Shown piece by piece: positions 33,439 to 45,699 of a DNA stretch of 64,000 bases. A program made the position numbers and the translations under genes. The notes below the pieces were generated by a model, which saw only the letters and a program-made list of their open reading frames with translations, made no database searches and had not been told where the DNA came from. The stretch is from Epiperipatus broadwayi (taxonomy: Eukaryota; Onychophora; Udeonychophora; Euonychophora; Peripatidae). The stretch spans positions 2,294,001 to 2,358,000 of the forward strand of contig JAQFVV010006353.1 in assembly GCA_028023455.1 (NCBI GenBank), read 5' to 3'. How positions within the stretch are numbered: the stretch's first letter is position 1; each line of letters opens with the position of its first letter.

Positions 33439-33440
<2 letters not shown>

Positions 33441-33495
<55 letters not shown>

Positions 33496-33496
33496 C
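33441..33496 (+). repeat. ATT microsatellite
   Basis: About 17 uninterrupted ATT units, followed by unrelated AT-rich DNA. The polytyrosine frame through it is not a gene. Confidence 0.95.
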
Positions 33497-33660
33497 AGAA
33501 TATAATAAATTTGACCTCATGTGATAGATATTTTTGATTAGAAGTTAAATAAATTTTAAAAAATCACATTTGATTTTCAGAATTAGTTTGAAATTAGATT
33601 TTAATCAAAAGAAAGCATCATTTCATCATTCAACTGCCAAGAGGAGTAGATTCAATTTGC
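33497..33660. other. No gene recognised
   Basis: Short AT-rich spacer. Confidence 0.35.
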
Positions 33661-34618
33661 AAAATAAACAAAATCACTAAACATCACATGATCACCATTT
33701 CTTATGCATGCTCATGCTAGCCAGAGTAATCAATGGATGCCAGAAGAAGTGCTTGTGTATAAAATTCCTATCTAGTGCCTACTCATCCAATATCCAAGAC
33801 TAGTTTTTAGCTTGTGGTTTTCATCAGTGAAGAACCTTGGATCTGAGAGCACTACATCTAGGTTTTAGATCTAATGCAACCCTCCAGCAGCCACCTTTTA
33901 TCTTTACTGAACTATGGGTCTAAAGTTGAAAACATATTTTCAATCCAAGCTCATTAGCTTATATAATCATATAGGTCTGAACTCAGTTCAGTACCTATAC
34001 ATTTTGATGTCTTTGGTTCTTTAATAAACATAGCCACTATGATCCTATTAGGCAGGATTGGTATCAAATGACTAAACATCACATGATCACATTTCTTACA
34101 GGACATGATCATTATTTTTTACTAAGTCTTGCACTGAGTGGCACTACTGTATGGAGTTTTACCTGTTTTAACAGTTTGAGTAAGCATAAAAGATGGTAAT
34201 CGTGTGACATTTAGTGATTTAATACCAATTCTGATTAATAGGATTGTGGTGGCTATGGTTATTAAAGACACCAAATTGTTTGGGTACTGAATTTGAGTTC
34301 AGACCTATATGACTACTTAAGCTAATGAACTTGGATTGAAAATATTGTTGTTTTTCAATTTTAGACTCATAGTTTTGTAGTTAAGTAAAGATAAAAGGTG
34401 GCTTCTGGAGGGTTGCACTAAATCCTGAGATCTAGATGCAGTGCTCTCAGAGCCAAAGCTTTTCACTGATGAAACCACGTGGTAGAAACTAGTCTGGGGA
34501 TATTGGATGAGTAGGCACTAGATAGGGATTTTATGCACAAGCCTTCTGTTATCAATTGATTACTATGGCTTGCACTGAGTGGCACTATTGTATGGAGAGT
34601 TTTGCCTGTTTAAACAAA
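33661..34618. repeat. Family A hammerhead palindrome, about 950 bp
   Basis: The most extended family A foldback. The left (minus) arm starts at ATCACATGATCACCATTTC, repeats that text 391 bp later near 34080, and the right (plus) arm ends in TATGGAGAGTTTTGCCTG at 34590-34610. Internal mirrored landmarks are GGAGGGTTGCA and AAGGTGGCTTCTGG. The minus ribozyme near 33793-33836 has G12 changed to A (AAAAAC), so it is inactive. The plus ribozyme is intact. Confidence 0.8.
34461..34500 (+). ncRNA. Hammerhead ribozyme, family A, extended stem II
   Basis: CUGAUGA at 34466-34472. Stem II is the fully palindromic ACCACGUGGU, so this helix is also self-complementary. GAA is at 34485-34487, ACUAGU at 34488-34493, C17 at 34494. 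Stem I (UUUUCA with UGGGGA) needs three U.G wobbles. Activity is plausible but weaker than at 27292. Confidence 0.7.
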
Positions 34619-34624
34619 ATCTTT

Positions 34625-35260
34625 TTTGTTTGACACATATTAAAAACATGAACAAATAATTATTAGGATCTAATAAATCTATCAACTTATGATTTTAAAG
34701 TTTAAAATATTTTAGCAATTTTTATGATATTGCTATATTTTCTAACAGACTGTCTTAGTGACATAATTTTCTTAGAGCATATTTATGTGCCATTGTAAGT
34801 TTCATAGCTACATTACTCAAAAAATATAATCTTTTAAATTTAAAAATAAAACACTTCTGTAGAAAATAAATATGTAATAATATATTTTGATTTCTAATAA
34901 TTATGATTCAATTATTATATAAAAATAATCATACCCCCCCCCAAATAAAGTTTTTAGTCATTAGTAATATTTTCTTGAAAAAATATCACAAAGTTCAAGA
35001 CCACCAAGAATTCAATGAATGCTCATTATTGTGAGGCTTTGTATCCATACCTTGAAGTTCCCACTTTTTGATTATTCTGACATCTTCAGGATTTTTTTGA
35101 AATTAAAATATTAGGGAAAAAATCCTTGACTTTTAAAGTTTGGAAAAAAAAAAGGTTTACAAAATCTTTCAGTAGAGGACAATAGATGCAAATTCAATTT
35201 CTTGACTTCCAGACTAATAAACATGGGCCTATAAAACTTACAGGTTAAATAATTATAAAT
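34625..35260 (-). repeat. Old dispersed repeat, family G, minus copy
   Basis: Reverse complement of about 385-880: the AGTTTCATAGCTACATTACTCAAAAA region mirrors 770-810, and TTCTGACATCTTCAGGATTTT mirrors 520-540. A C run lies at 34934-34942. Confidence 0.6.
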
Positions 35261-36345
35261 ATAATTTTAAATTTTAAACCAGAATTTCATAGCTTTATGA
35301 TGACTTAAAAATTTATTCAGGTTTCTCCCAATGAAGTTTATTCAACAAAGATTTTGTTTATTTACTGTTTTCAATGGTATTATGATAAATACTTAATAAG
35401 GAAAAAGCAATTGTTCTCATTACATAAAATTTAAATATGTTTTTTTAAAAAGATGTTTTCATTTGTAAACTTGTATTTCTAACAAATCAAATCCAATTCA
35501 TTGAATTATAATATAGAATAAAATTTATATATTACAATCCAATGTTGAATGTCTACAAAAATTACTACTGCAGTAAATAAAAAGAAATATCGACTGGCTG
35601 AAGATTTAATAACTTAAATCACTGACCTTACCTTCATTAGTATACAATTATATTAAAATTGCTTAATTTATAATGAGACATTGAATAATACTAAAATTTG
35701 CATTTTGACACCAAGAGCAGTAATTATATCTGCATGAATTGTTCACAGTGCTCCAAGATATTAGAAGTTATGCATGAAATGCATGTAGATTGCAAACCAA
35801 CTTGTCAACCTTATCAAGAAGTATTGTAGCCTCAGTAAATAAATGTATCATGCACAGTGACCATGGCTAATGTCTCTCCAAATTGATTTACAAAGAGTTC
35901 ATTTTAGTACATCCACTTGCTATGGATTGTTTTTGCTTATAGTTGAAGATATTTCAAGAAAGTTTAGAATTTTTTCAGGTAGCAAATACATAGCTAAAAG
36001 TGACTAGAAAACAAATATCTACTATTCATAGCATATATTGGTAAAGAGGGGCACGGACCATAAAAATGTGACTGTAAAATTGCTTAGTCTTTCAACACTG
36101 GTAAAGAATATATCTCTATGGGCATAAGACTCATAAATGTCTTTGCCCTTTTTTGTCATATAATAAATTGAAATTGATACTAATGATGTATATTCAGAAA
36201 GCAATTTGACAATATTAAATATAATTATAGTGTATTTTGGTTGATTAGCATATGTATCCATATAATTTGTATTATAAAAAAATCATATTGCATTAAATTA
36301 CTTAAGTTAATTTTTTGTAGTTTTGTTAAAATGTTTTACTTGTGG
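35261..36345. other. No gene recognised
   Basis: AT-rich. The 79-codon minus frame at 36022-36261 has no recognisable domain. Confidence 0.4.
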
Positions 36346-36595
36346 TAATAGGATTGTCCACATTGCAGCTCTGAAGAAGATTGTAGAGCAGTCAAAACTG
36401 ACAGCTACTTTTGTAAGTGTGGAATAATAAAATATATTATTTGCATTGTATGAAGTGCATAAAAAGACTGAGTTGATAATAGTCTCTGAAGAAGATTGTT
36501 AGGCAGTTGAAACTGGTAGCTACTTTTGAAAGTGTGGCATAATAAAGCATTGCATTTGCATTATATAAAGGGCATAAAAGAATATGTCATTATCA
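36346..36595 (+). repeat. Penelope-type terminal repeat, tandem pair of HHR-like motifs
   Basis: Two plus-strand copies about 117 bp apart near 36370 and 36487. Each has CUCUGAAGAAGAUUG, a short hairpin and CAAAACUG or UGAAACUGG, then GCTACTTTTG and AAGTGTGG. The second retains GAAAC. Confidence 0.6.
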
Positions 36596-36599
36596 TTTA

Positions 36600-37165
36600 T
36601 TTATATCAGTAATAATGTATAATAGAATAAAAAAATTAGAACAACAACTACACATATCTTAGCTAAGAATTATTAATACAGATGGAAACATAATAAATGA
36701 AATTAATCATAGAATTAAAAATGAAGGTAATGCTTTTGGTAGAAATAGCTTACGATTAAAAGAAAATATGCCTACATTCTTTTAAAAAAAGACTTTTAAT
36801 AGATAAAGAGTTTTTAATTATGGATTTGAGATTTTGGCACTTAACAGAACAATACAGAGATTTCAGACCATTCAACAAAATATGATAACATAAGTGTTGG
36901 GAGTAACAAACAGGGATTGAAAATCAAATACTTGGATGAGGGAATATTATTTTTTAAAAAAAATTAAGAGACTAAAATGGAACTGGGCTCCCAAAAGATT
37001 ACAAAAGACCCAGAGAAAGATAATATATGAGATGGATTGACAGAATAAGAAAATTTGCGATGTGTTTTAGAGAAGAGAAGCTATGAATTAAAGATTCTGG
37101 ATTAAACATAGAGATCATCCTGAAGTGGATCGATAATGTTGCAAATAATGATGATGATGAATAAG
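36600..37165 (+). pseudogene. RTE-like LINE C-terminal half, relic 2
   Basis: Conceptual reading with frame changes: INTDGNIINEINHRIKNEG, then a NYGFEILALNRTIQRFQTIQ block, then VTNRDGKSNTWMRE, then IKRLKWNWAPKRLQK, then the RWIDRIRKFAMCFREEKL-like block and a final EIILKWIDN. This order (YLG-proximal segment, ...YG.E.W.L, ...KW.WAGH-like) is that of the connection and C-terminal parts of RTE/BovB-like reverse transcriptases. Stops at several points show it is dead. The segment ends in an ATG repeat near 37150, as RTE tails often do. Relatives are at 21256-21690 and 54640-56215. Confidence 0.7.
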
Positions 37166-38214
37166 AAAATTAGACTAAAAAAATTACCCCATGCATATTA
37201 AAACATTAATTTATATATTAGTTTGGACTAGTAATGTCATTTATTAATTCCTTTTTTATTTTTACTTAACTGCCGATCATAACTTTCACAAATAAAAACA
37301 TTTAAACCAACTTTCTTAGCAAATTAAAAAATAAAACAGGCAAATTTCTCCATACAGTAAATAACAGTTATGAGCAAGCATAAGAAATGGGAATCATGTG
37401 ATGCGACAATAAAAAAAAAAAACGTCTCTTTTCAATTAGTCGATAATAAGTTAGTTCTTCTAGTTGTCTCTTAGTTAATGAACTAGAATAGCATGCAAGT
37501 TTAAGAAAAGTCTTCTTATAATGAAACGTCTGAGTTTAACACTTAAATAAACCGAAGACATTTGACGCATCCTACGTATACGTGTTCGTACGTCTGAGAT
37601 GTGCAGTTAAGAGCTCAACCAACAATGGTTTTCTAACAACCAAGATTTATTAAAGGCAATAAACATTAAAAGAATAATTCGGCATAGCGAAGTAATAAAA
37701 CATATATCGTTATATTCTTATATACGTATAAAAATATCTACAAAAATTATTTGGGGGAAAAAATAGGAAAAATGAAAGAGATTAGATATTTGATAATCTC
37801 ACAGAGGAAATCAGAAGCAGTAGGGTGTAAGTTATCGACAAATAAGAATGTAAGCACAAAAAGTAACATACAATTCATGCATCGATATCAACAACACATT
37901 ATTCTATCTTAAAGTCATTCACGTAATAGATAACAGACGGTAGTACCAAACAGATTCCTACAAGTTTTTAGTCTTCTCCATAGAAGCACTATATTTACAT
38001 AACTACAAATAGGCAGCTTTTCTCCCCTATATAATAAGCTAATAATTATAAAATGTCAGAAAAAAACTAGTAGATAATATTAAAAAACCCTGGTATAATG
38101 GGATATAGCCAATAAACAAATATCAACAGAAAAATAATAAAGAAAGAATGATGGAAGTAATAACAATATATACATTTGAGAGAAAGACAATGAAGTGTAA
38201 AAGAATAGAATTAG
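37166..38214. other. No gene recognised; slightly higher GC near 37480-37620
   Basis: The segment around 37560-37600 contains several CG dinucleotides (CATCCTACGTATACGTGTTCG), unusual for the window. No gene was found. Confidence 0.4.
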
Positions 38215-38400
38215 CATTAAAAAATATCATATTCAAATCACCCTTCCAAACATTATATTTCAACAACGCCCTCTGTGAATGAATGTGAAGACTGAACTTT
38301 ATATTTTTTCGCAGTGGATGTTGCTGAAATATCATAATGTTTGGCAAAGTGATTTGAATATTTTCTCTTTAATTTTCAGCTAGCAATATGTACTGGAATA
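38215..38400 (+). repeat. MITE-like repeat, family M, complete copy
   Basis: Inverted arms: TTCAAATCACCCTTCCAAAC near 38232 mirrors GTTTGGCAAAGTGATTTGAA near 38339, with an inner arm around CAACGCCCTCTGTG. The element then continues with TTAATTTTCAGCTAGCAATA. It explains the fragments at 18920, 19882 and 24481. Confidence 0.65.
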
Positions 38401-38688
38401 TTAAAAAAAAATGTTATAGATGATGAATACGATTTTGGTATCTTTTAACATCACAGACTGATATTTAGAAAAAAAGAGGGAAAGAATGATACTAAAATAG
38501 TCAACAATTTCTTGAATGTTGTTTAAACAAAATTACAAAAGAAATACTCTCAAAAGATTTTTAAATTTTATGGAATATGATTGGTTTATATCAATTAACT
38601 CATTATTTAAATAATAATTACATACCATCATTGAACAAATGACATCATAAATGATCTCAACCTGTAGTCCTTAAAAATATAGTGGAAT
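38401..38688. other. No gene recognised
   Basis: AT-rich, nothing recognised. Confidence 0.35.
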
Positions 38689-39182
38689 CACATAATGTGT
38701 ATCTTATTATTCTTATCTATACTTCATGAATATGACAATATGCAACATGGTATTTTTAGAACATAGCTTGTTTATTTTCCACCACATTAAAAAGTGAGCT
38801 TATGACTGGGGAAGTTCTATGTTTTCCTGAATGATAATCTTTTCAGTGTTGAGTCTTCCCACACTGCATTTCAAATATGTCATTATAGTCTCCGTATTAG
38901 CAAAAGCAGTTTCTTTTGATTTGTAAAAGAGTATTGTGGAATCATTTGAAGTGCTCTCTTATTTTCTCTTATGCTTCATGAATTTGGACAATTTTTAAAA
39001 TATCATGGACTTTATGATAGATTATTGTCTATTGTCCATCACACTGGAAAATACACATATAGTTGAGGGTCTTTTATATTTTCTTCAATGACAATCTTTT
39101 CTCAGTGTTCAGTCTTCTCACATTGCATTTTAAATATGCTACTATAGTCTCTTATTAACAAAGATGGTTTCTTTTGACTTAA
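38689..39182 (+). repeat. Tandem direct duplication, about 248-bp period
   Basis: Two diverged copies (38689-38933 and 38937-39182) share TGGAATCA, CTTCATGAAT, ACAATCTTTTC, CAGTGTT.AGTCTTC, ATTTTAAATATG and GTTTCTTTTGA in order. The block is not recognised elsewhere in the window. Confidence 0.7.
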
Positions 39183-39890
39183 CATTTTTTTAAAAGACAC
39201 ATTAGTTCTGTGGATATTATAAGAAATTCAAAACATTTTCTTGATTCCACTAATCTCAAATGTATCACCCCCACTTTATCTGACTTTGTTGAGGATCTAA
39301 GTTTTGATGCATATGTATCAATCAGAAAAATCAGATAACACAAATATATTAATATAATATAATAATATTCCCTAAATTTCAATATAATAATGTTAATTAT
39401 ATCAAATTAAAAAATGTCTCTTTCTAACACATTAAATACTTCTCCAGTTCATACACTTACAATTTTGTGTACATAAAAGGAAATCCATTAAATTTTTTTC
39501 TGAAGTTAATTTTGAAGATAAGGCTTTAAAAATTTTAATATACAAATAAAATTGTTTAAAGAAGATTATTTTACATTTACTTTTAATATTTTGACTTTAA
39601 TAAAATAAGATAAAAATAATGGAAGACAATACAAGAAATTTATTTGTTTAGCATATGTATTTTTTTTGTAAAGAGTGGTTTAACAGCATGGAATGTTCTT
39701 TTGTATGTGGTTTTAACTCACTCTCTGACCATTATTTTTTACCTTTTCCCTTGGTTTTGCTGAAAAAACTTTCATATGCAGCTTTAGCGCTCTCTCAAAC
39801 CACTACAGTTATTTTATTGAGAAAACTGTACTGAATATTGTGGCCATATTTAGAATTATTTCACAACTAAAAAAATCAATAATATTTATA
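39183..39890. other. No gene recognised
   Basis: AT-rich. The 67-codon minus frame at 39179-39382 has no recognisable domain. Confidence 0.4.
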
Positions 39891-39894
39891 TTTA

Positions 39895-41030
39895 AAGCTA
39901 TAACAATGAGATAAGGTCTGCCTTCCAAGATGCTGATTGGTTGTTTCTCATTCTCTACACAAGAGAGTATTTCTCAACAATTTTTACAGTTTTAAGTTCT
40001 TTGTTTTGATTTTCAAAATGAAAACACGTTTTAGAATCTTTTTAAGACAGTTATTATTTTTTTCACAAAATATATGTGAAAATATAATAATTTTAGAAGT
40101 ATAATTCACATTTTAGTAAAATTATTTACTTTTACATGAAAGTAAATTGAGAAAGTAATCAATGACATGTGACTGTATTTTGAAATTGGTTGAGAAAAGT
40201 ATGTTTTATATAATCTGCTATAGATTATTTTTTATCAATTATAATAGAAATTTATTTTTTAAAAAACTTTCATTTATTTTAATAATCTAACAAATTATTA
40301 ATTTGCTTTTTAGAAATTAAACTAAAACAAGTATAATTTTAAAAGACAAATATATTTTTCCTGCTAATTCTGCAATTGATCAATCAAGCAAATAGGAATA
40401 TTTGCAATTAAATGACCTACAGAAGTGATCAACATTGTTTTGATGAATTTCTATTCATTTCCTAGGTAAAATATACCAAATAGTGCCATCTTCAGATTTT
40501 TTTAGAACTAATAAATCCATAACATTTAAATTTAACAATATTACAATGATGTAGGTACCTGCCTTTACAGACGATGATTGGTAGTTTTTTGTTTTCTCCA
40601 TAGGAGAGCAACCTATCAACAATTTCAACAGTTCTATTTCTTTGTTTTGATTTTGAAAAATAAAAATATATACTTTCTGTACCTTTTTTACACATTTATC
40701 ATTTTTATCACAAAATATTTGTGAAATATTAATTATTTTAAATGAACAATTCAGATTTTAGTAGAAAATATTTATTTTTACAAAAAGACAAATTGACAAA
40801 AAAAAATCAATAATGTATTGCTGTAATTTGAAATTGGATTACAAAAATATGTTTTATGTTGACCACCATACATTATTTTCATCAATTATAAATAGAAATT
40901 TAATTTTTTATAAACATTCATTTACTTTAAAAATCTGATGAATTATTAATTTGCGTTTTAGAAACTATACTAAAACGAATATAGTTTTTAAAAAATATTT
41001 TTACTTCTGATTCTGTAACTGACTAATCAA
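39895..41030 (-). repeat. Duplicated piggyBac-like relics, 640-bp offset
   Basis: 39895-40385 and 40540-41030 are direct copies: GCCTTCCAAGATGCTGATTGG versus GCCTTTACAGACGATGATTGG, both with TTCTTTGTTTTGATTTT and TAGAAATTTA further on. The latter block and the following TAATCTAACAAATTATTAAT resemble 55745-55815, so both copies look like diverged members of the piggyBac-like family. No TTAA-flanked ends were found. Confidence 0.5.
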
Positions 41031-41099
41031 AAGTTTGGAACTTTAATTCAATCTGTCAATAGGGATTTTTATAGTTGATTAAATGCAAAAAAAAACATT

Positions 41100-41350
41100 A
41101 ATCATAAAAGAATCCATAGAAATTCCAATCAGAAGATAGTCACACGAGTGGTTTTATTAATTCATCATTTATATCATTGTAGCCATAAACCTGACAGTCA
41201 TAAACAATATGATTCATAGTTTGCATTTGTAACATATCATAACAGACAAATTTCATTTCTGAAGCAGATAAGCATGATGACTGGGGTTGCCACGAATCTG
41301 TTGACCAGATTCCAGCTACATCTAAAAGAACAAATCCAGCTAGGTTTATT
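41100..41350 (-). pseudogene. LINE C-terminal fragment with QTMNHI motif, relic 1
   Basis: An uninterrupted minus-strand reading gives IWSTDSWQPQSSCLSASEMK, then CYDMLQMQTMNHIVYDCQVY. The C...QTMNHIV..C pattern is the familiar end of the polyprotein of jockey-like and related LINEs, where an H and C complete a metal site. The second relic at 48930-49190 reads EMEYNCYWSVCMCSNTMSHI then VNDC. There is no reverse transcriptase. Confidence 0.55.
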
Positions 41351-41934
41351 GCTGGATCTGGAAAATAAAATTATTTAAAACATCATAAGAATTCCACATT
41401 TTAATATTATAGTTTATCAACTGTAGTTTCTCTTAGTTAACCAACTAAAAAAGTTTTTTTTTTTTTGGGGGGGGGAGGGGGAATCTCAATTTAAAATAAA
41501 TTATAGGTGATAAAATTGAATCATGAGTGGCTGGGAATACTACTCTGCTTAATAGCTTTATATACAATTATATCAGTTTTATTCTTCTTATCCTATCTTT
41601 TTAATTTCTATATTAAATATATTCACATAGAGGATGAGACTGCAATAATTGTAAGTTGTCAATGTATTGGCAATGTTTCCAAAATATTATAAATTAAAAG
41701 TGCATCTATGCATAATTGCCTTGAAACAATTTTCAACTTGCACTCTTTAATTTACTTTATGTGTGAGATGTGTCCAATGTTTCATGATTCACCACTTTAC
41801 AATAATACTAAGCATAAGACAGTGTCTGTGTGATGGGTTTAATCATATGAATGTGTGGGAAAAAGAAAATATCTTAATAATATTGCTAAAAATTCAAAAT
41901 TATGGAGGGTCTACTATTTAAATGTATACTTATG
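41351..41934. other. No gene recognised; T and G homopolymer runs
   Basis: T run and G run at about 41454-41479. The 61-codon frame at 41507-41692 is hydrophobic but has no other support. Confidence 0.4.
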
Positions 41935-42790
41935 CAATGGTTGGCTTTATAATTAGAGGTGATTTGAACCCAGACTTTCAAACTACATATAGTCATTGTC
42001 TCCATCTTGTGCAACTGATATACATGACCACATTCATGTGACAAAGATAAATGGTCACTAATATACATATTTCATGCTGAACCAGCACTCATCAGTTGCT
42101 CTGGTTCCTCATCTTCCACACATGTATATAATCGGTGTTTGGTTTTATATTAAGATAGCAAATCTTCAAACTTTAATGGACAGGTTTCAATCTACTCCAC
42201 CATCTAACTCTTTTGCCTTCCATACCATTGAGAATCTAATGATGGAATGCCCAAATCCCTTGTTGATGTGATTATTATTGTCAGCCCATGTTGACCTTAA
42301 GTCATTCTGACCCTCATGTATAGGACCTTGTCCATTTAAATACGCAGAAAAGAAATGGGCAGGATAAGGCTAAATCTGTAATATTTAAGTTTATGAATTT
42401 AAATGGACAAGATCCTATACTCGAGGAGTCAGAATGATTTAAGATCAACATGGGCATGACAATAATATTGGCATCATCAAGAGATTTGGGCATTCATCAT
42501 TAGATTTTCAATGATATGGAAGATTGAAGAATTGGATGGTGGAGTAGATTAAAGCCTGTCCACTGAAGTTTGAAGATTTGTTATCTTAATATAAAACTGA
42601 GCACTGATTATATATATGTGCGGAAGACAACTGATGAATGCTGGTTCGACACGAAATACCAATATTGGAGATCATTTATCTTTGGCATATATATGTGGCC
42701 ATGTGTATCGGTTATATAAGATGGAGAAAATGACAATAGGAGCTTGGAAGTCTGGGTTCAAATCCCTTCTAATTACATCTAGCTTAAAAT
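41935..42790. repeat. Family C hammerhead plus tRNA-like palindrome, about 850 bp
   Basis: Both arms are full family C units facing each other around a centre near 42370 (CTTGTCCATTTAAATACG against GAATTTAAATGGACAAGATC). Each outer end carries a B box: GATTTGAACCCAGAC (minus) near 41960 and GTCTGGGTTCAAATCCC (plus) near 42752. The minus ribozyme at 42058-42098 has a complete core, stem II of six pairs and A17, but stem III is AUAUGUAU and stem I has only two pairs. The plus ribozyme near 42628-42670 has damaged stems II and III. Confidence 0.75.
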
Positions 42791-43750
42791 ATAAATACTA
42801 TATATATTTAAATATTACATATTCTAATTGAATTTTATTAACAAAACGTTTGAACACGAGGGAGTCTTGGAAATATGATTTAGTTCGCGGTTCTATATAT
42901 ATACATAAATATCCGGTGTTAAGTGGTGGTGGTGGTCGGGGTCTTAATTTTATAATTACAATAATTTAATTAAAAAATAAAAAACAAAATAAAAGCATAA
43001 TTCAGAATTTAAAAATGTTAAGTTTTTATTTTGGTTTTATTTTTATAGAGATAATATAAATTTTATTTTAGCACAAATTTAATTTTGAATAGTATTTATT
43101 AATATTGTTTTTAAAAGACGGTTAAAATTGTTTTTCCAATAAATCTAAGATAGTTAAATATTTAAAGTTTAAAGGTTTATTATACCTAGAGTCATTTTAT
43201 ATTTCGAATTTGTGAATGACTTCTAAAGAGAACAAAATGAAATTAAAGATCACAAAATTTTATCTACCATCTATAATAAATCTAATTTATATATTCACAT
43301 TAAAGACAAAAATATATTTATATGCAAATATCGCTAGAACGATTTTTTTTTTTAAAAATAGAATTTATTGCTGACAAATGTATTTTACATGCATTTTATG
43401 ACTGCATTTATTGTTTGGTGATTCCATTTAAAGTTAGCTGTTTATTGTTTGAGATATATTTTTCTCTATTTTCCATTTTTTAATCTCTATTCCTGCTTCT
43501 CTCTCAGCTTGAGATGTGTGATAAATCACTATTAGAAAACACTTTTATATTTTCTTTAGAATTTTAGCCACTATATATTATTTTCATTAAGACAGTGATA
43601 AAATAAAAACTTTAATTACTATATAGGTTATAAATAGAAAGTTTGTATTTGCAATACGGCTAAATGAAATGAAAAGTTTCTTGGATTCTTCTAATATAAT
43701 CATATTATGAACTTTAAAGTTATAAAAAGATTATAAGTTTTGATACAGTT
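42791..43750. other. No gene recognised
   Basis: AT-rich; a short GGT repeat near 42928. Confidence 0.4.
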
Positions 43751-43754
43751 CTAA

Positions 43755-44012
43755 ACACTAATGTTGTGAGTTCATCTTAAGCTTATTCTCAGTAATGGAC
43801 TTGCCCAAACTTTGAAGCTTTCTAAATCTCAAAAATGGACGTGATCAAACTTTGGAGCGTTTTAAATTGTTGACTCATCTTAAGCTTACGCTCAATAGTG
43901 AGTCGATTTGTTCAAACTTTGGAGCTTATCTAAATTGTGATCTCTTTTTTTGTCCAAATTTTGGTGCTTTCTAAATTGTGGACTAATATCCTCAATAATG
44001 GACTTATCCGAA
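43755..44012 (+). repeat. Imperfect tandem repeat, about 60-110 bp units
   Basis: Four irregular units share ATGGACTTGCCCAAACTTTG, GGAGC.TTCTAAATT and CATCTTAAGCTTA. The pair of overlapping frames nearby (43930-44247 minus, 43937-44161 plus) is a by-product. Confidence 0.55.
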
Positions 44013-44278
44013 GTGCAGCACGAGTATTATCATATTGGAAAACAACAATAAGAAAAACAAATACCCAGTGGTGTAAACAAACCAAATATAGAATTAGGTC
44101 CATAAATCTGGTTATTGACTGTAAAGTAAAAGAGTTAGTTAGGAATCTGAGATCCACTTGAAAGGCAGGCAGATAACAGATTCCTGTGTCATGTTCAAAA
44201 GACCAATCACAGTTAGGAATTACTTTGACAGTAATATACAAGTCCACTGTTTGTTAGAATGCAGTTGGGTATGCTCAA
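44013..44278. other. No gene recognised
   Basis: Several open frames overlap on both strands here, but none has a recognisable domain. Confidence 0.35.
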
Positions 44279-44368
44279 GTTTTTTTTTATATATCAAAGC
44301 GTTGATCGGGAAGAGAACGCGGGCCAGTTGCTTGGAAGGCAGCTATGCTAATTACAAGGTCATCAACA
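44279..44368 (-). mobile_element. tRNA-derived SINE (type 1), minus copy
   Basis: On the minus strand: TAGCATAGCTGCCTTCCAAG and a B-box-like GCGTTCTCTTCCCG, ending in an A run. The flanks carry TATGCTCAA at 44270-44278 and 44369-44377, a 9-bp target duplication. Confidence 0.75.
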
Positions 44369-44377
44369 TATGCTCAA

Positions 44378-44879
44378 CTTTAAAATAGAAAACTCCAAAC
44401 TGGAAAATAATATAGCACCTTTCATGAGGCAAACCAGTGTGCATAGAAAGGTTCTAAATCAATCGTTGTTACTAGCCAAAAAATACACATTCTTGTAATT
44501 TTACTGATACTAACGAGGCAGGTAATTCTTTTAACTGTTTACAGACATTATTGCTGTAAATAGATGCAAAAAATGTTTAGATGATGTTTTTTAATCATAT
44601 TTCGTTTATTTATCAGTTGGAAAACATTCGTTGAAAGTAATACGTATACACATAGATGCAACAATTGAGATGAAAATTGGAGTAAGTGTGGTAAGAAATG
44701 GTGTACTATTGCCAACTATAATCAAGCATTACAAATTACTCTTATCATTTCATTGCCAATCTGTTATAACTTTCATTTGGACAGAAAACATAATAGATTG
44801 ACCATTCTTTATGAAGTATTATAACTTTATCTTTCTTATTGCATTACCAAACCCGTAGAATATTAATATCATTTATATT
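44378..44879. other. No gene recognised
   Basis: AT-rich, nothing recognised. Confidence 0.35.
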
Positions 44880-45045
44880 CTTTATTACTTTTACAATGCT
44901 TATATATTCATGTATATTTTTATTCATATATTTTTATTGCGTTCGTTATAGTTCTGAAGAAGATTGCTGGGGCAAGGGAAACTGTCGATAGTGGGTTGTA
45001 AAAAAGTATTGTAAAAGTAATAAAAGAACACAAACAATTTTAATG
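44880..45045 (+). repeat. Penelope-type terminal repeat fragment with HHR-like motif
   Basis: Near 44952-44995: CUGAAGA, A, GAUUGC, loop, GGCAAGG, GAAACUGUCGAUAGUG. The core (with A at position 7) and GAAAC are present. The base after the ACU..AGU stem III is G, which does not permit cleavage. The end resembles 61.9-62.1 kb (AAAAAGTATTGTAAAAGTAA). Confidence 0.6.
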
Positions 45046-45699
45046 TTTTAATTTGCGAAGCGCCGATAGTTGAAAACTGTATCTCGATTTATAAATAATT
45101 TTAATAAGATTGAACATTAAGAGAAACATGGAGGAGATGGAATATTTTTAATTTCAGCATTTACTTTCTGTTAATTATCGTAGCATTTGGTTAGTAATTT
45201 AGCATCATTAATGACAAAATATTATTTATCTAATAAATATTAATATCACCATTATCTTGATTAAAATGAATTAATTAACTCACAAATATTAATACACTCG
45301 AGATTTATATATATATTACAATACTTATTTTTATTAATTATAAATTTTCATTATTTTGAATCTGTTCATAAGATTTATTTTATAAAGATGTACCATGTTT
45401 TAAGGATGAAGAAACATAAAGCACATATATACATATTTACATAAACTCGACAGTTTTCATTCGTAGTGGCTAGCTCTAGATAAATGGAATTATGAGTACC
45501 TGTGGTCAGGGCTCAAATGTCCATAAGAATAATGATAATTATATTTAATTGGTATTATAGGATAATAAAATTGTGCTAGTTATTTTTATATATTGACAAA
45601 AATGTACCTATATCAATTTTGTTATGTATAGTACAAATACAGATATGAATAATATAAGCACAAAATTTAAAATTTCATATGGTTAGTAATAAAAAAGTT
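45046..45699. other. No gene recognised
   Basis: AT-rich, nothing recognised. Confidence 0.4.

Noticed and set aside
33337-33537. Open frame with a poly-tyrosine run
   Set aside because: It reads through the ATT microsatellite and a family J arm.
43930-44388. Three overlapping open frames on both strands
   Set aside because: No recognisable domain, overlap with an irregular tandem repeat, and one runs into a SINE.
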